From Luteimonas sp. ANT-B3E (GTDB taxonomy: Bacteria > Pseudomonadota > Gammaproteobacteria > Xanthomonadales > Xanthomonadaceae), in NCBI GenBank assembly GCA_001683895.1, contig LXQJ01000050.1, forward strand, positions 19,569 to 83,568: a stretch of DNA of 64,000 bases, read 5' to 3'. Both the position numbers and the translations under genes were made by a program. The notes under the pieces were generated by a model that was not told the origin of the DNA, did not search any database, and was given only the letters and a program-made list of their open reading frames with translations. Within the stretch, counting starts at the first letter, position 1; each line of letters opens with the position of its first letter. Below are positions 35,559 to 44,269 of this stretch, piece by piece.

Positions 35559-35912
35559 GGGGTCGCGGCATCCTGGGTGGGGGGAGAGCGGCAAGCCTAT
35601 CCAGCCGGGCCATGGGGCGCGATTGGACGTTTTGTCCTATGGCAGCCGCGGCGCGCAGGTGGGAGGCTTGCGTCCGTGGCTCGCCGCACCAGTACGGCGG
35701 CGGGTCGCCGTGGCGACAGCCCGGCACCGGATCGACCATACCCGGTCGCGATTGCAGCCCGCGTCGCGACGGGGCAGCCTCGAGGCAGGAGATCCCCGGC
35801 CGGATATGGAACACTGCGTTTTCCCGGTCTTTTCCGCCCTCCTCCATCATCTGACGTCCATGGCCAGCCCCACCCGGCCAGACCCCGCCATGCAACGAGC
35901 ACTCCGCCCCCA
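35559..35912. promoter_or_regulatory. Divergent promoter region of the cyo operon and an MFS gene
   Basis: No gene is supportable in these 354 bases. Three inverted repeats stand out: GGAC-gtttt-GTCC at 35625-35637, GTCGCC-gt-GGCGAC at 35704-35717, and CGTCGCGACG near 35760-35770. The first lies in the only AT-containing stretch close to cyoA and could overlap its promoter. The others contain GTCGC/GCGAC elements reminiscent of RegA-type sites but not in the usual spacing. All are candidates only. Confidence 0.45.
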
Positions 35913-37244
35913 ATGACCGCCAGCCGCCACGAGCACGCCGCCCTCGCCGACCCCGCGGTCGCAAACGACGCCGCGGAGACCGAGCACTCCCGCGTCGCTC
36001 CCGGCGACATCGCGGTCGGCGTGATCGTCGGCCGTACGTCCGAGAACTTCGATTTCTTCGTCTACGGGATCGCGTCCGCGCTGGTGTTCCCCGCGGTCTT
36101 CTTCCCGTTCGCGGCGCCGCTGGAAGGCACGCTGTACGCGTTCGCGATCTTCGCGCTGGCGTTCGTGGCGCGGCCTTTCGGTACCGTGGCGTTCTTCGAG
36201 ATCCAGCGCCGGTGGGGCCTCAGCACAAAACTTACGGTGGCGCTGTTCCTGCTCGGAACCTGCACCGCGGGCATCGCCTTCCTGCCCGCCCACGGCACCC
36301 TGGGCGCGTGGTCGATCCTGCTGCTGACGCTGTTCCGCGTCGGCCAGGGCGTCGCGCTGGGCGGGTCGTGGGACGGGCTGCCGTCGCTGCTGGCGCTCAA
36401 CGCACCCAGGGGCCGCCGCGGCTGGTACGCGATGCTCGGGCAGCTCGGCGCCCCCCTTGGTTTCATCATCGCCGCGTCGCTGTTCGCCTACCTGTGGATC
36501 GCGCTGTCGCCGGAGGATTTCTTCACCTGGGGCTGGCGCTATCCGTTCTTTGCGGCATTCATCATCAACGTCGTTGCCCTCTTTGCGCGGCTGCGGCTGG
36601 TGGTCACCGATGACTACGTGGAGCAGTTCGGACAGCACGAACTGCAGCCGGTGCCGGTGCTGCAGCTGGCGCGCGCCAAGGGCCGCGAGGTGGTCATCGG
36701 CGCGTTCGCGATGCTGGCCAGCTATGCGCTGTTCCACATCGTGACGATCTTCCCGCTGTCGTGGATCCAGCTCTACGACGACCGCGACATCAGCGACGTG
36801 CTGCTGGTGCAGATCCTCGGCGCCGCGCTCGCGGTCGCTGCGGTCGTGATCTCGGGCGTCATCGCCGACCGCATCGGCCGGCCGCGCACACTGGCCACCG
36901 TCGCGGCGACAATCGCGGTGTTCAGCGGCTTTGCGCCGGCACTGATCGGCGGCGGGGTGGCCGGCCAGAACACTTTCATCCTGGTCGGCTTCGTGCTGCT
37001 GGGGCTGTCGTACGGCCAGGCCGCTGGGGCGCTGGCATCGAATCTCGGCGCCAGATACCGCTACACCGGCGCGGCGCTGACCTCCGACCTGGCGTGGCTG
37101 ATCGGCGCGGCGTTCGCGCCACTGGTCGCGCTCGGCCTGTCGGCAAAGTTCGGCCTCGGCTTCCTCGGCGCCTACCTGCTCTCAGGCGCGGTGTGCACGC
37201 TGGGCGCGCTGGCGCTGAACCGGTACCTGAAGCTGCGAAACTGA
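35913..37244 (+). CDS. MFS transporter, metabolite:H+ symporter type
   Basis: The 443-residue protein has about twelve transmembrane helices. The start of helix 1 reads VGVIVGRTSENFDFFVYG, similar to the NFFDWYVYA-type motif of metabolite:H+ symporters (ProP, KgtP, ShiA). RPFGTVAFFEIQRRWG fits motif A between helices 2 and 3, and FRVGQGVALGGSWDG lies in helix 4-5. The substrate is unknown. It is divergent from the cyo operon. The start M-T-A-S-R-H gives a 30-residue cytoplasmic N-terminus. Confidence 0.82.
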   Translation: MTASRHEHAALADPAVANDAAETEHSRVAPGDIAVGVIVGRTSENFDFFVYGIASALVFPAVFFPFAAPLEGTLYAFAIFALAFVARPFGTVAFFEIQRRWGLSTKLTVALFLLGTCTAGIAFLPAHGTLGAWSILLLTLFRVGQGVALGGSWDGLPSLLALNAPRGRRGWYAMLGQLGAPLGFIIAASLFAYLWIALSPEDFFTWGWRYPFFAAFIINVVALFARLRLVVTDDYVEQFGQHELQPVPVLQLARAKGREVVIGAFAMLASYALFHIVTIFPLSWIQLYDDRDISDVLLVQILGAALAVAAVVISGVIADRIGRPRTLATVAATIAVFSGFAPALIGGGVAGQNTFILVGFVLLGLSYGQAAGALASNLGARYRYTGAALTSDLAWLIGAAFAPLVALGLSAKFGLGFLGAYLLSGAVCTLGALALNRYLKLRN

Positions 37245-37306
37245 GCGGGGCCGGTAGCCGCGCCCGAGCGCCTTGCCGGCGACGGCGCGGCGTCGTGCGC
37301 GACGCC

Positions 37307-37734
37307 TCATCCAATGACGATCTCGCCGTCGTCCTCGCCGTTCCACTAGTGGACACGGCTGTCGCGCACATGGATCAGCACGATCCCGGGCGTGTCGATG
37401 CCCTGCGCGAACCAGCGCGCCAGGTCGGGCACCCAGTGCTCCGACAACGCCGCCCTGTCGCGCAACAGGTCGGCCTTTCCCTGCACCGCGATGAACAGCG
37501 GCGGTTTGCCCAGTAGCCCTTGGCGCCGGTGAACGACGGCGACACCTGCGGGTCGCGCGTGATGTCGGTCGCGGTGCGTGACGACTCATACGTGAAGAAG
37601 CAGGAGTCGCCGCTGTACTCGAAGTCGCCGTTGTTGCTCATCGGGCGTTCCGCGAGCTGGCCGCCCTCGGTGCGCGTCGCCAGCATCGCGAAATCGATGT
37701 CGGCCATCTTCTTCGCCAGCTGGGCGAGAGTCAT
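37307..37734 (-). pseudogene. Broken general stress protein gene (pyridoxamine 5'-phosphate oxidase-like fold)
   Basis: The first part (KMADIDFAMLATRTEGGQL, RPMSNNGDF, CFFTYESS) matches the split-barrel general stress protein 26 family. After FTGAKG the frame is lost. Reading one base over gives GLLGKPPLFIAVQGKADLL and then a further long family-like stretch ending GIVLIHVRDSRVH. A TAG at 37348-37346 then stands where a Tyr is expected, followed by WNGEDDGEIVIG and TGA. One frameshift (about 37510-37520) and one nonsense codon therefore separate it from a full-length protein of about 140 residues. Confidence 0.75.
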
Positions 37735-37924
37735 GTCGATATGGGCGTGTCCTGCGTGCGGCGGCGACCGCCGCCCGGGCGATCGTTGTACGCGCTGGCA
37801 CCATGGATGGCGGATGACGACTTCCGACTGCCGACAGCCACCCGTCGCCCTGGCCTCACGCAGCGGCGCGTACGGTGCGCACCGCGCCTCCGGCCGGAGG
37901 CGCCTGCGCCGGACGCCGACCGCC

Positions 37925-38989
37925 TTGAGAACCTACCACTGCAGCCGCTGCCACCAGCAGGTCTTCCACGAGAACGTGCTCTGCGAGCGTTGCGATGCGA
38001 TGCTCGGCTTCATCGAGGACGCCGGTGAGATCAGCGCCTTCGAGCCATGGCCCGACGGCAGCTGGCGCGCGCTCGCGCCAGGCGTGGGCGAGGGACGCTA
38101 CCTGCAGTGCCACAACTACGCGGTAGAGCACGTCTGCAACCGCATGATCCCTGTCGACGACCCTGCCACGCTGTGCCGCTCGTGCCGCCTGACCGCAGTA
38201 ATCCCCTCGCTGTTGCAAGAGCGCAACCGTGCGCGGTGGTACCAGCTGGAGCGCGCCAAGCGCCGGCTGCTGTACACACTGAACCAGCTCCAGCTGCCGG
38301 TCGTGTCGCGCGAGGAGGATCCGGAGAGGGGGCTGGTGTTCGAGTTCCTTGCCGATGCGGAAGGCACGCCCAAGGTGCACACCGGGCATGACGACGGCCT
38401 GATCACCATCAACATCGCCGAAGCCGATGACGCCCACCGCGCCAGGGTACGCGAACAGATGAAGGAGCCCTACCGAACGCTGCTGGGGCACTTCCGTCAC
38501 GAGATCGGGCACTACTACTTCCTGCGCCTGATGACCGACAGCCCGCTGCTCGACGACTGCCGCGCGCTGTTCGGCGACGACCGCGAGGACTACGGCGAGG
38601 CGATGCAGCGCCACTACGCGAACGGTGCGCCCGATGACTGGCAGACCTCGTACATCAGTGCCTACGCCACCATGCATCCTTACGAGGACTGGGCCGAGAC
38701 CTGGGCGCACTACATGCACATGGTCGACACGCTGGAGACCGCCAGCGCCTGTGGCCTGCACCTTGCCCCGCCCGACCCCACCGAGCCGTCGATGACGGCG
38801 CTGGACGTGGACCGGGTGACGCGCTCGTTCAACGATATGGTCGCGCGCTGGTTCCCGTTGACCTATGCGCTCAACAGCCTCAACCGCAGCATGGGCATGC
38901 CCGACATCTACCCCTTTACGCTGGGGCCGCCGGTGATCGAGAAGCTGCGCTTCGTGCACCGCGTGATCAGGACCCAGGGCGAGGCCTGA
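37925..38989 (+). CDS. Putative zinc-dependent metallopeptidase with N-terminal zinc ribbons (COG4307-like)
   Basis: The 354-residue protein starts with a rubredoxin-like CxxC pair (YHCSRCHQ and CERCDAMLGF). It has a second cysteine set (LQCHNYAVEHVCNRMI, CRSCR) and a gluzincin-type HEIGHYYF motif around residue 195, with a downstream acidic/His helix (YEDWAETWAHYMHM) likely to complete the zinc site. The family is annotated as putative zinc-binding metallopeptidase and its substrate is unknown. The likely start is a TTG at 37925, where homologues begin with M-R/K-T-Y/F-H-C; no ATG is near and the ribosome-binding site is weak. Confidence 0.78.
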   Translation: MRTYHCSRCHQQVFHENVLCERCDAMLGFIEDAGEISAFEPWPDGSWRALAPGVGEGRYLQCHNYAVEHVCNRMIPVDDPATLCRSCRLTAVIPSLLQERNRARWYQLERAKRRLLYTLNQLQLPVVSREEDPERGLVFEFLADAEGTPKVHTGHDDGLITINIAEADDAHRARVREQMKEPYRTLLGHFRHEIGHYYFLRLMTDSPLLDDCRALFGDDREDYGEAMQRHYANGAPDDWQTSYISAYATMHPYEDWAETWAHYMHMVDTLETASACGLHLAPPDPTEPSMTALDVDRVTRSFNDMVARWFPLTYALNSLNRSMGMPDIYPFTLGPPVIEKLRFVHRVIRTQGEA

Positions 38990-39117
38990 TGCGCACCAGG
39001 GCGACGACAGCCCGCCTGCAGCGAGGCAGGTAAGCGCTCGCCTGCAACACGCGCGATGTCCCGATCACCGTGACCGTGCTACATCCGTGTCCCGCCCGCT
39101 GCTGCATCGGAGACCTC

Positions 39118-40020
39118 ATGGCCTATCGGCTCTCGCCCCACGACGCGTCGATGCAGTCCGCGCTGCGGCGCGTCACCGGCGAGCAGGTGACGGCCGCGAT
39201 CGCAGCGATCGACGAATCCGGTCGCGGGCACGGAGACACCGTCCACACCGTGCGCAAGGCCTGCAAGAAGGTGCGTGGCCTGCTGCGTCTTGTCCGGCCG
39301 GGTTTCGACGGTTATAGGGCAGAAAATGTCGCGTTCCGCGATATCGCCCGCGGCGTGTCCTGTCTGCGCGACGCCGACGCGCTTGTCGCCACCTGTGATT
39401 CACTGGTCGCGCGGCATGCCGATGCGGTGGACCCTGTCGCGCTCGCCGCGTTGCGCCACCAGCTGTCCCCGCCGCAGCGGGCCGCCGGAGGAGATGCCGA
39501 CGATCCGCAGCGACTGCTGGCCCGCTGCCGCACCGCGCTTCTGGCAGCCAACGACCGCTGCGCGCGCTGGACCCTCGAGGACGACGGCTTTGCCGCGCTG
39601 CGCGGCGGTCTGCGACAAACGTTCGCGAAGGCGCGCCGTGCGATGCGCGAAGCGGAGGCGGCACCGTCTGACGAGGCCTTCCACGACTGGCGCAAGCGCG
39701 CCAAGGATCACTGGTACCACGCGCGCCTGCTGCGGCCGATCTGGCCGGGGCCGATGCGCGCGCATGCGCGCTGCGCGGGCGAGCTGGGAGAGGCGCTGGG
39801 GGCGCACCACGACCTCGCCGTGTTCGTGACGGCCACGAGGCGGCTGGGCGACGACGGCTCCACGCCCCTGGTCACCGCGCTGGTATCGCTGGCGCGGGTG
39901 CGGCAGGAGGGCCTGGCGACGACGGCCTGGGCCATCGCCCGCCGCCTGCTCGCACCGCGGCCCAAGGCGCTGAGCCGCAGCTGGGGTGCGTGCTTCGCGG
40001 TCTGGCGTGACGGCCGCTGA
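39118..40020 (+). CDS. CHAD-domain protein
   Basis: The 300-residue helical protein has two CHAD repeats, each with the conserved His and basic residues: VHTVRKACKKVRGLLRLVRP and FHDWRKRAKDHWYHARLL, plus GAHHDLAVF. CHAD domains bind inorganic polyphosphate through these basic surfaces and often associate with polyphosphate granules. Here the domain stands alone with no fused CYTH triphosphatase. GGAG lies six bases before the ATG at 39118, which fixes the start. No polyphosphate gene is adjacent. Confidence 0.85.
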   Translation: MAYRLSPHDASMQSALRRVTGEQVTAAIAAIDESGRGHGDTVHTVRKACKKVRGLLRLVRPGFDGYRAENVAFRDIARGVSCLRDADALVATCDSLVARHADAVDPVALAALRHQLSPPQRAAGGDADDPQRLLARCRTALLAANDRCARWTLEDDGFAALRGGLRQTFAKARRAMREAEAAPSDEAFHDWRKRAKDHWYHARLLRPIWPGPMRAHARCAGELGEALGAHHDLAVFVTATRRLGDDGSTPLVTALVSLARVRQEGLATTAWAIARRLLAPRPKALSRSWGACFAVWRDGR

Positions 40021-40101
40021 CGGCGCGCCCAGACGGCGAAGCACGCCGCCCTCCATCCACCGCGCGATGCTCCCCTGCCGATACGCCAGCCCCTCCCGGG
40101 T

Positions 40102-41145
40102 TCAACCCTCGTCCGGGGTCGGCACGTCGACCTGGGTGTCCAGCGCCTCGCGCACGTACAGGCGCTTGACCAGCACGTACACCACCACCGTCAGCGGCGC
40201 CGCCAGCAGCAGCCCGAGGATCCCGAACAATGCACCGACGCCGAACAGCGAGAACAGCAGCAGCGCCGGCGGCAAGTCGACCGCACGCTGCTGGATCAGC
40301 GGCTGCAGCACGTTGCTCTCCACCTGCTGCACCACCACGAACAGCGCGATGGTCGCGAGCCCGATCTGGGGGCTGACGGTGAACGCCAGCAGCACCGCCG
40401 GCACCGCGGCGGCGATCGGCCCGATGATCGGGACGAAGTCGAGCAGCGCCGCGATCAGTGCCAGCCCGAACGCCACCGGGACACCCAGCAGCCACAGCCC
40501 GATGCCGGTCAGCACGCCGACCATCGTCATCGCCAGCAGCTGCCCGCCCAGCCACATCTTCAGCGCGTGGCCGCTGGCATCGAAGGCGTCGCCGATGGTG
40601 CCGCGCGCCGGCGCGGGGAAGAGCTTGAGCACCCCGCCCCGATACAGCGCCGGCTGGGCCGCGAAGTAGATGCCGCCGACGACTACCAACAGCAGGTTGG
40701 CGATACCGCCGGTCGCCGACATCGCCAGCGCGCCGGCATGCGCGGCCACGCCGCTGGCACTGTCCCGCCCCTGCTGCATCAGGTCACGCACCGTCGGGCC
40801 GATGGGGCTGCCCTCAAGCCAGGCCTGGAACTGGGACCATGCGCCGGGCAGCGCCTGCCGCAGCGTCTCGACCTGCACCGCTAGCTGGGCCCCGAACAGC
40901 CACAACACGAGGACCATCAGCGCGGTCAGCACCAGCACCACGACCGCCAGCGCCGCACCGTCGGGCAGCGGCGTCCAGCGCGTCACCCCGCCCATCAGCG
41001 CGCGTAGCACCGCGGCGACCACAACGGCGCCGAACACCAGGAGCAGCAGGCCCGACAGCCTCCACAGCAGCAACGCGAACGCGCCGATCGCCAGGGTAAC
41101 CAGCACGCGGGCAATATAGGGGCGCAGCGTGTCGGGATGGTCCAA
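40102..41145 (-). CDS. PerM/AI-2E-family permease
   Basis: The 347-residue protein has about seven to eight transmembrane helices, with the family signatures GVLTGIGLWLLGVPVAFGLAL and LDFVPIIGPIAAAVPAVLLAF and the C-terminal VESNVLQPLIQQRAVDLPPALLLFSL. Members include TqsA (AI-2 export) and sodium/proton antiporters; the substrate here is unknown. I favour the TTG at 41145, which has GGAG seven bases upstream and begins at the usual point. An ATG at 41235 would add 30 residues. Confidence 0.82.
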   Translation of the reverse strand: MDHPDTLRPYIARVLVTLAIGAFALLLWRLSGLLLLVFGAVVVAAVLRALMGGVTRWTPLPDGAALAVVVLVLTALMVLVLWLFGAQLAVQVETLRQALPGAWSQFQAWLEGSPIGPTVRDLMQQGRDSASGVAAHAGALAMSATGGIANLLLVVVGGIYFAAQPALYRGGVLKLFPAPARGTIGDAFDASGHALKMWLGGQLLAMTMVGVLTGIGLWLLGVPVAFGLALIAALLDFVPIIGPIAAAVPAVLLAFTVSPQIGLATIALFVVVQQVESNVLQPLIQQRAVDLPPALLLFSLFGVGALFGILGLLLAAPLTVVVYVLVKRLYVREALDTQVDVPTPDEG

Positions 41146-41314
41146 GGGCGAGCTCCAGGCGGTCTTCGGTGCGAGAACGAATCTCCAGCCTAGCCCGGGC
41201 ACGTGCAGAGCCGCGTCATCCCTGTACCGCGGCACCGCCTGCCTGCGCGACGCTGGGCACCAGGATGATCGGAGACCGGCGTATCGACACCCTCACCGCC
41301 GACAGACCGGCGGG

Positions 41315-42025
41315 TCAGCGTGTGCGCCCTGCACCGATCTCGCGCAGCACCCGCTCGAACACCGCGACCGGCTGGCCGCCGGACACCAGGTGCTGCTGGT
41401 CGATGACTACTGCAGGCACGCTCTCGATGCCGCTGCGCAGGAAGAACTGCTCCTCCTCGCGCACGTCGGCGCCGTACTCACCCGACGCCAGCACCGCTGC
41501 CGCGCGCCCGGCGTCAAGCCCGGCCTCCGCGGCCACCCGCACCAGCGTGCTGTGGTCGGAGACGTCGAGGCCATCGGTGAAATACGCGCGCAGCAGCGCG
41601 CGCTTCAGTGCAAGCTGGCGCCCTGCGATGCCGGCCCAATGCAGCAGCCGGTGTGCATCGAAGGTGTTCCAGGTGCGCGTGCGCTGGCCGAACACCACAC
41701 CGACCTCGACGCCACGCTCGCGGATGCGGGCCTGGCTCTCGTTCAGCTGCGCGTCGGTCATGCCGTACTTGGCGCGCAGGTGCTCGCTGATGTCCTCGCC
41801 CTCTGCTGCCATCCGGGGATCGAGCTCGAACGGACGCACGTGGATGTCCGCCGCGACCTCGCCGTCGAGCCGCGCGAGCGCCTGCTCCAGCGCGGCGAGG
41901 CCGATCGCGCACCACGGGCAGACGATGTCCGACACGAAGTCGATGCGCAGGCGCGTGCTGCCGGGGCCGGTGAGCTCGCCTGCCGCCAGTGCGTCGCTGC
42001 CCGCAGCGCCGCTCACGATGCTCAT
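41315..42025 (-). CDS. DsbA-family oxidoreductase (FrnE-like)
   Basis: The 236-residue protein has a thioredoxin-fold DsbA domain with the C-P-W-C active site ([15 protein letters not shown]) and the FrnE-type middle ([48 protein letters not shown]). No signal peptide is present, so it is cytoplasmic. FrnE homologues act as thiol oxidoreductases in oxidative stress. The ATG overlaps the hutU stop (ATGA), so it is translated with hutU; a link to histidine degradation is not obvious. Confidence 0.85.
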   Translation of the reverse strand: MSIVSGAAGSDALAAGELTGPGSTRLRIDFVSDIVCPWCAIGLAALEQALARLDGEVAADIHVRPFELDPRMAAEGEDISEHLRAKYGMTDAQLNESQARIRERGVEVGVVFGQRTRTWNTFDAHRLLHWAGIAGRQLALKRALLRAYFTDGLDVSDHSTLVRVAAEAGLDAGRAAAVLASGEYGADVREEEQFFLRSGIESVPAVVIDQQHLVSGGQPVAVFERVLREIGAGRTR

Positions 42026-43695
42026 GCCTGCACCATCGGGAGGTCCAGGCCGCGCTCGCGGGCACAGTCCCGGGCGATGTCGTAACCGGCATCGGCGTGG
42101 CGCATCACGCCGGTGGCGGGGTCGTTCCACAGCACGCGCGCGATCCGCCGGTCGGCCTCCTCGGTGCCGTCGCAGACGATCACCACGCCGGAATGCTGCG
42201 AATAGCCCATGCCCACCCCGCCGCCGTGGTGCAGGCTGACCCAGGTCGCGCCACCGGCGACGTTGAGCATCGCATTGAGCAGCGGCCAGTCGCTGACGGC
42301 GTCGGAGCCATCCAGCATCGCCTCGGTCTCGCGGTTGGGCGAGGCGACGCTGCCGCTGTCGAGGTGGTCGCGGCCGATGACGATCGGCGCGCTGACCTCG
42401 CCGTCGCGCACCATCTTGTTGAACGCAAGCCCCAGCCTGTCGCGCAGCCCCAGCCCGACCCAGCAGATCCGCGCCGGCAGTCCCTGGAAGTCGATGCGCT
42501 CGCGCGCCATGTCGAGCCAGCGGTGCAGGTGTGCATCGTCCGGGATCAGCTCCTTTACCTTGGCGTCGGTCCTGTGGATGTCCTCGGGATCGCCGCTCAG
42601 CGCGACCCAGCGGAACGGGCCGATGCCGCGGCAGAACAGGGGCCGCACGTACGCCGGCACGAAGCCGGGGAAATCGAACGCGTCGCTGCAGCCGGTATCG
42701 AACGCCATCTGCCGCAGGTTGTTGCCGTAGTCGAAGGTCGGCACCCCCATACGCTGGAACGCCAGCATGGCCTCGACGTGCACGCGCATCGACTGCTTGG
42801 CCGCGTCGCGCACGCGCTCGGGTTCGGCCGACTGCGCGGCGATCCATTCGTCGACGCGCCATCCGATCGGCAGGTACCCATGCACCGGATCGTGCGCGCT
42901 GGTCTGGTCGGTGACCGCGTCCGGACGCACGCCGCGCGCGACCAGCTCCGGTAGCACCTCGGCCGCGTTGCCCAGCAGCGCGATCGACTGAGCGACGCCG
43001 CCCGCGGTGTATATCTCGATCCGCGCAAGCGCGTCGTCGAGGTCGGTGGCCTGCTCATCGATGTAGCGCGTCTTCAGGCGCATGTCGATGCGCGACTGCT
43101 GGCACTCGATGTTGAGGCTGCAGGCCCCGGCCAGCGACGCCGCAAGCGGCTGCGCGCCACCCATGCCGCCAAGGCCCGCGGTCAGGATCCACTTGCCCGC
43201 CAGGTTACCGGCGTAGTGCTGGCGCCCAATCTCGACGAAGGTCTCGTAGGTGCCCTGCACGATGCCCTGACTGCCGATGTAGATCCAGCTGCCGGCGGTC
43301 ATCTGGCCGTACATCATCAGGCCGCGGCGATCGAGTTCGTGGAAGTGCTCCCACGTCGCCCAGTGCGGCACCAGGTTGGAATTGGCGATCAGTACCCGCG
43401 GCGCGTCGACGTGGGTGCGGAACACCCCCACCGGCTTGCCCGACTGCACGAGCAGGGTCTCGTCGTCGGCCAGTTCCGTCAGCGTGGCGACGATGGCGTC
43501 GTAGCTCGCCCAGTCGCGCGCGGCGCGGCCGATGCCGCCGTAGACCACCAGATCTTCCGGGCGCTCCGCGACTTCGGGATCGAGGTTGTTCTGCAGCATC
43601 CGCAGCGCCGCCTCGGTCAGCCAGGAGCGGCAGGTGAGGCCGCTGCCGCGGGCGGCGCGGATGCGGCGGGAAGGGTCGTGTCGCGGATCTGGCAT
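42022..43695 (-). CDS. hutU: Urocanate hydratase HutU
   Basis: The 557-residue protein is full length. It has the NAD-binding and active-site blocks of urocanase, [14 protein letters not shown] and [17 protein letters not shown] with the conserved Cys, plus [19 protein letters not shown]-type sequence and [13 protein letters not shown]. It converts urocanate to imidazolonepropionate, the second step of histidine degradation. The rest of the pathway in this window is hutF and hutI some 5-7 kb away; hutH is not present here. Confidence 0.96.
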   Translation of the reverse strand: MPDPRHDPSRRIRAARGSGLTCRSWLTEAALRMLQNNLDPEVAERPEDLVVYGGIGRAARDWASYDAIVATLTELADDETLLVQSGKPVGVFRTHVDAPRVLIANSNLVPHWATWEHFHELDRRGLMMYGQMTAGSWIYIGSQGIVQGTYETFVEIGRQHYAGNLAGKWILTAGLGGMGGAQPLAASLAGACSLNIECQQSRIDMRLKTRYIDEQATDLDDALARIEIYTAGGVAQSIALLGNAAEVLPELVARGVRPDAVTDQTSAHDPVHGYLPIGWRVDEWIAAQSAEPERVRDAAKQSMRVHVEAMLAFQRMGVPTFDYGNNLRQMAFDTGCSDAFDFPGFVPAYVRPLFCRGIGPFRWVALSGDPEDIHRTDAKVKELIPDDAHLHRWLDMARERIDFQGLPARICWVGLGLRDRLGLAFNKMVRDGEVSAPIVIGRDHLDSGSVASPNRETEAMLDGSDAVSDWPLLNAMLNVAGGATWVSLHHGGGVGMGYSQHSGVVIVCDGTEEADRRIARVLWNDPATGVMRHADAGYDIARDCARERGLDLPMVQA

Positions 43696-43823
43696 GCGGC
43701 GGCTCCGTCTTGCGATCGGACGACGATGATGTCACAGCGCCCGGAGCGCCCCGCCGCACGGGAGACATCACCAGTGACGCCCGGCATGGCCGGGCGTCGG
43801 GGGACTCGCTGCGATGCAAAAGG

Positions 43824-44123
43824 TCAGTTGATCGACGGATCCAGCCGACGCAGCGCATCGCCAAGATCGACATCGCCGGTGCGTTCGATGTCGCTGCGGC
43901 TGTAGACGCGGCCATTGCCGGCGACGCATTCCCGCTCTTCGGCCCTGTTGCGGGCATTGCGGGTGGCGACGATGCGCGAGCCGGTGCCCTGGATGCAGTA
44001 GCGGTCGCTGGCCTTCGACTTTGACGCACGCGCTGCTTCTTCGGGTTCATCGACCGGGGCCGACTGCGCGGACACAACACCGGCGCAGGCCAACAGCGCA
44101 CCGGCAAGCAGGATCTTGTGCAT
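43824..44123 (-). CDS. Small secreted protein of unknown function with a TonB-plug-like C-terminus
   Basis: The 99-residue protein has a Sec signal peptide (HKILLAGALLACAGVVSAQ, cleavage near 20), an acidic linker, a pair of cysteines (DRYCIQGTGSRI and RECVAGNGRVY), and a tail reading SRSDIERTGDVDLGDALRRL. That tail resembles the start of TonB-receptor plug domains (I..TG..DL.DALR.L). GGAG lies six bases before the ATG at 44123. Similar short proteins occur as hypotheticals in Xanthomonadaceae. Function unknown. Confidence 0.65.
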   Translation of the reverse strand: MHKILLAGALLACAGVVSAQSAPVDEPEEAARASKSKASDRYCIQGTGSRIVATRNARNRAEERECVAGNGRVYSRSDIERTGDVDLGDALRRLDPSIN

Positions 44124-44269
44124 GGCGATCTCCAACGTGGACGGGAATACTGGACGATACGCCGGCCAACGTGACGCTGCCGCGCTCCCGGAGCTGTCGT
44201 TCAGGCTGGCTCACGTCGCATGTCCACGACCTGACCGCGCTGTCATCCACGGCCGATATCATCGCCCGC

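Noticed and set aside
40095-40125. A GGTTCAA-like stretch that might be the T-arm of a tRNA
   Set aside because: No acceptor, D or anticodon stems can be built around it, and it lies just inside the permease gene's 3' end.
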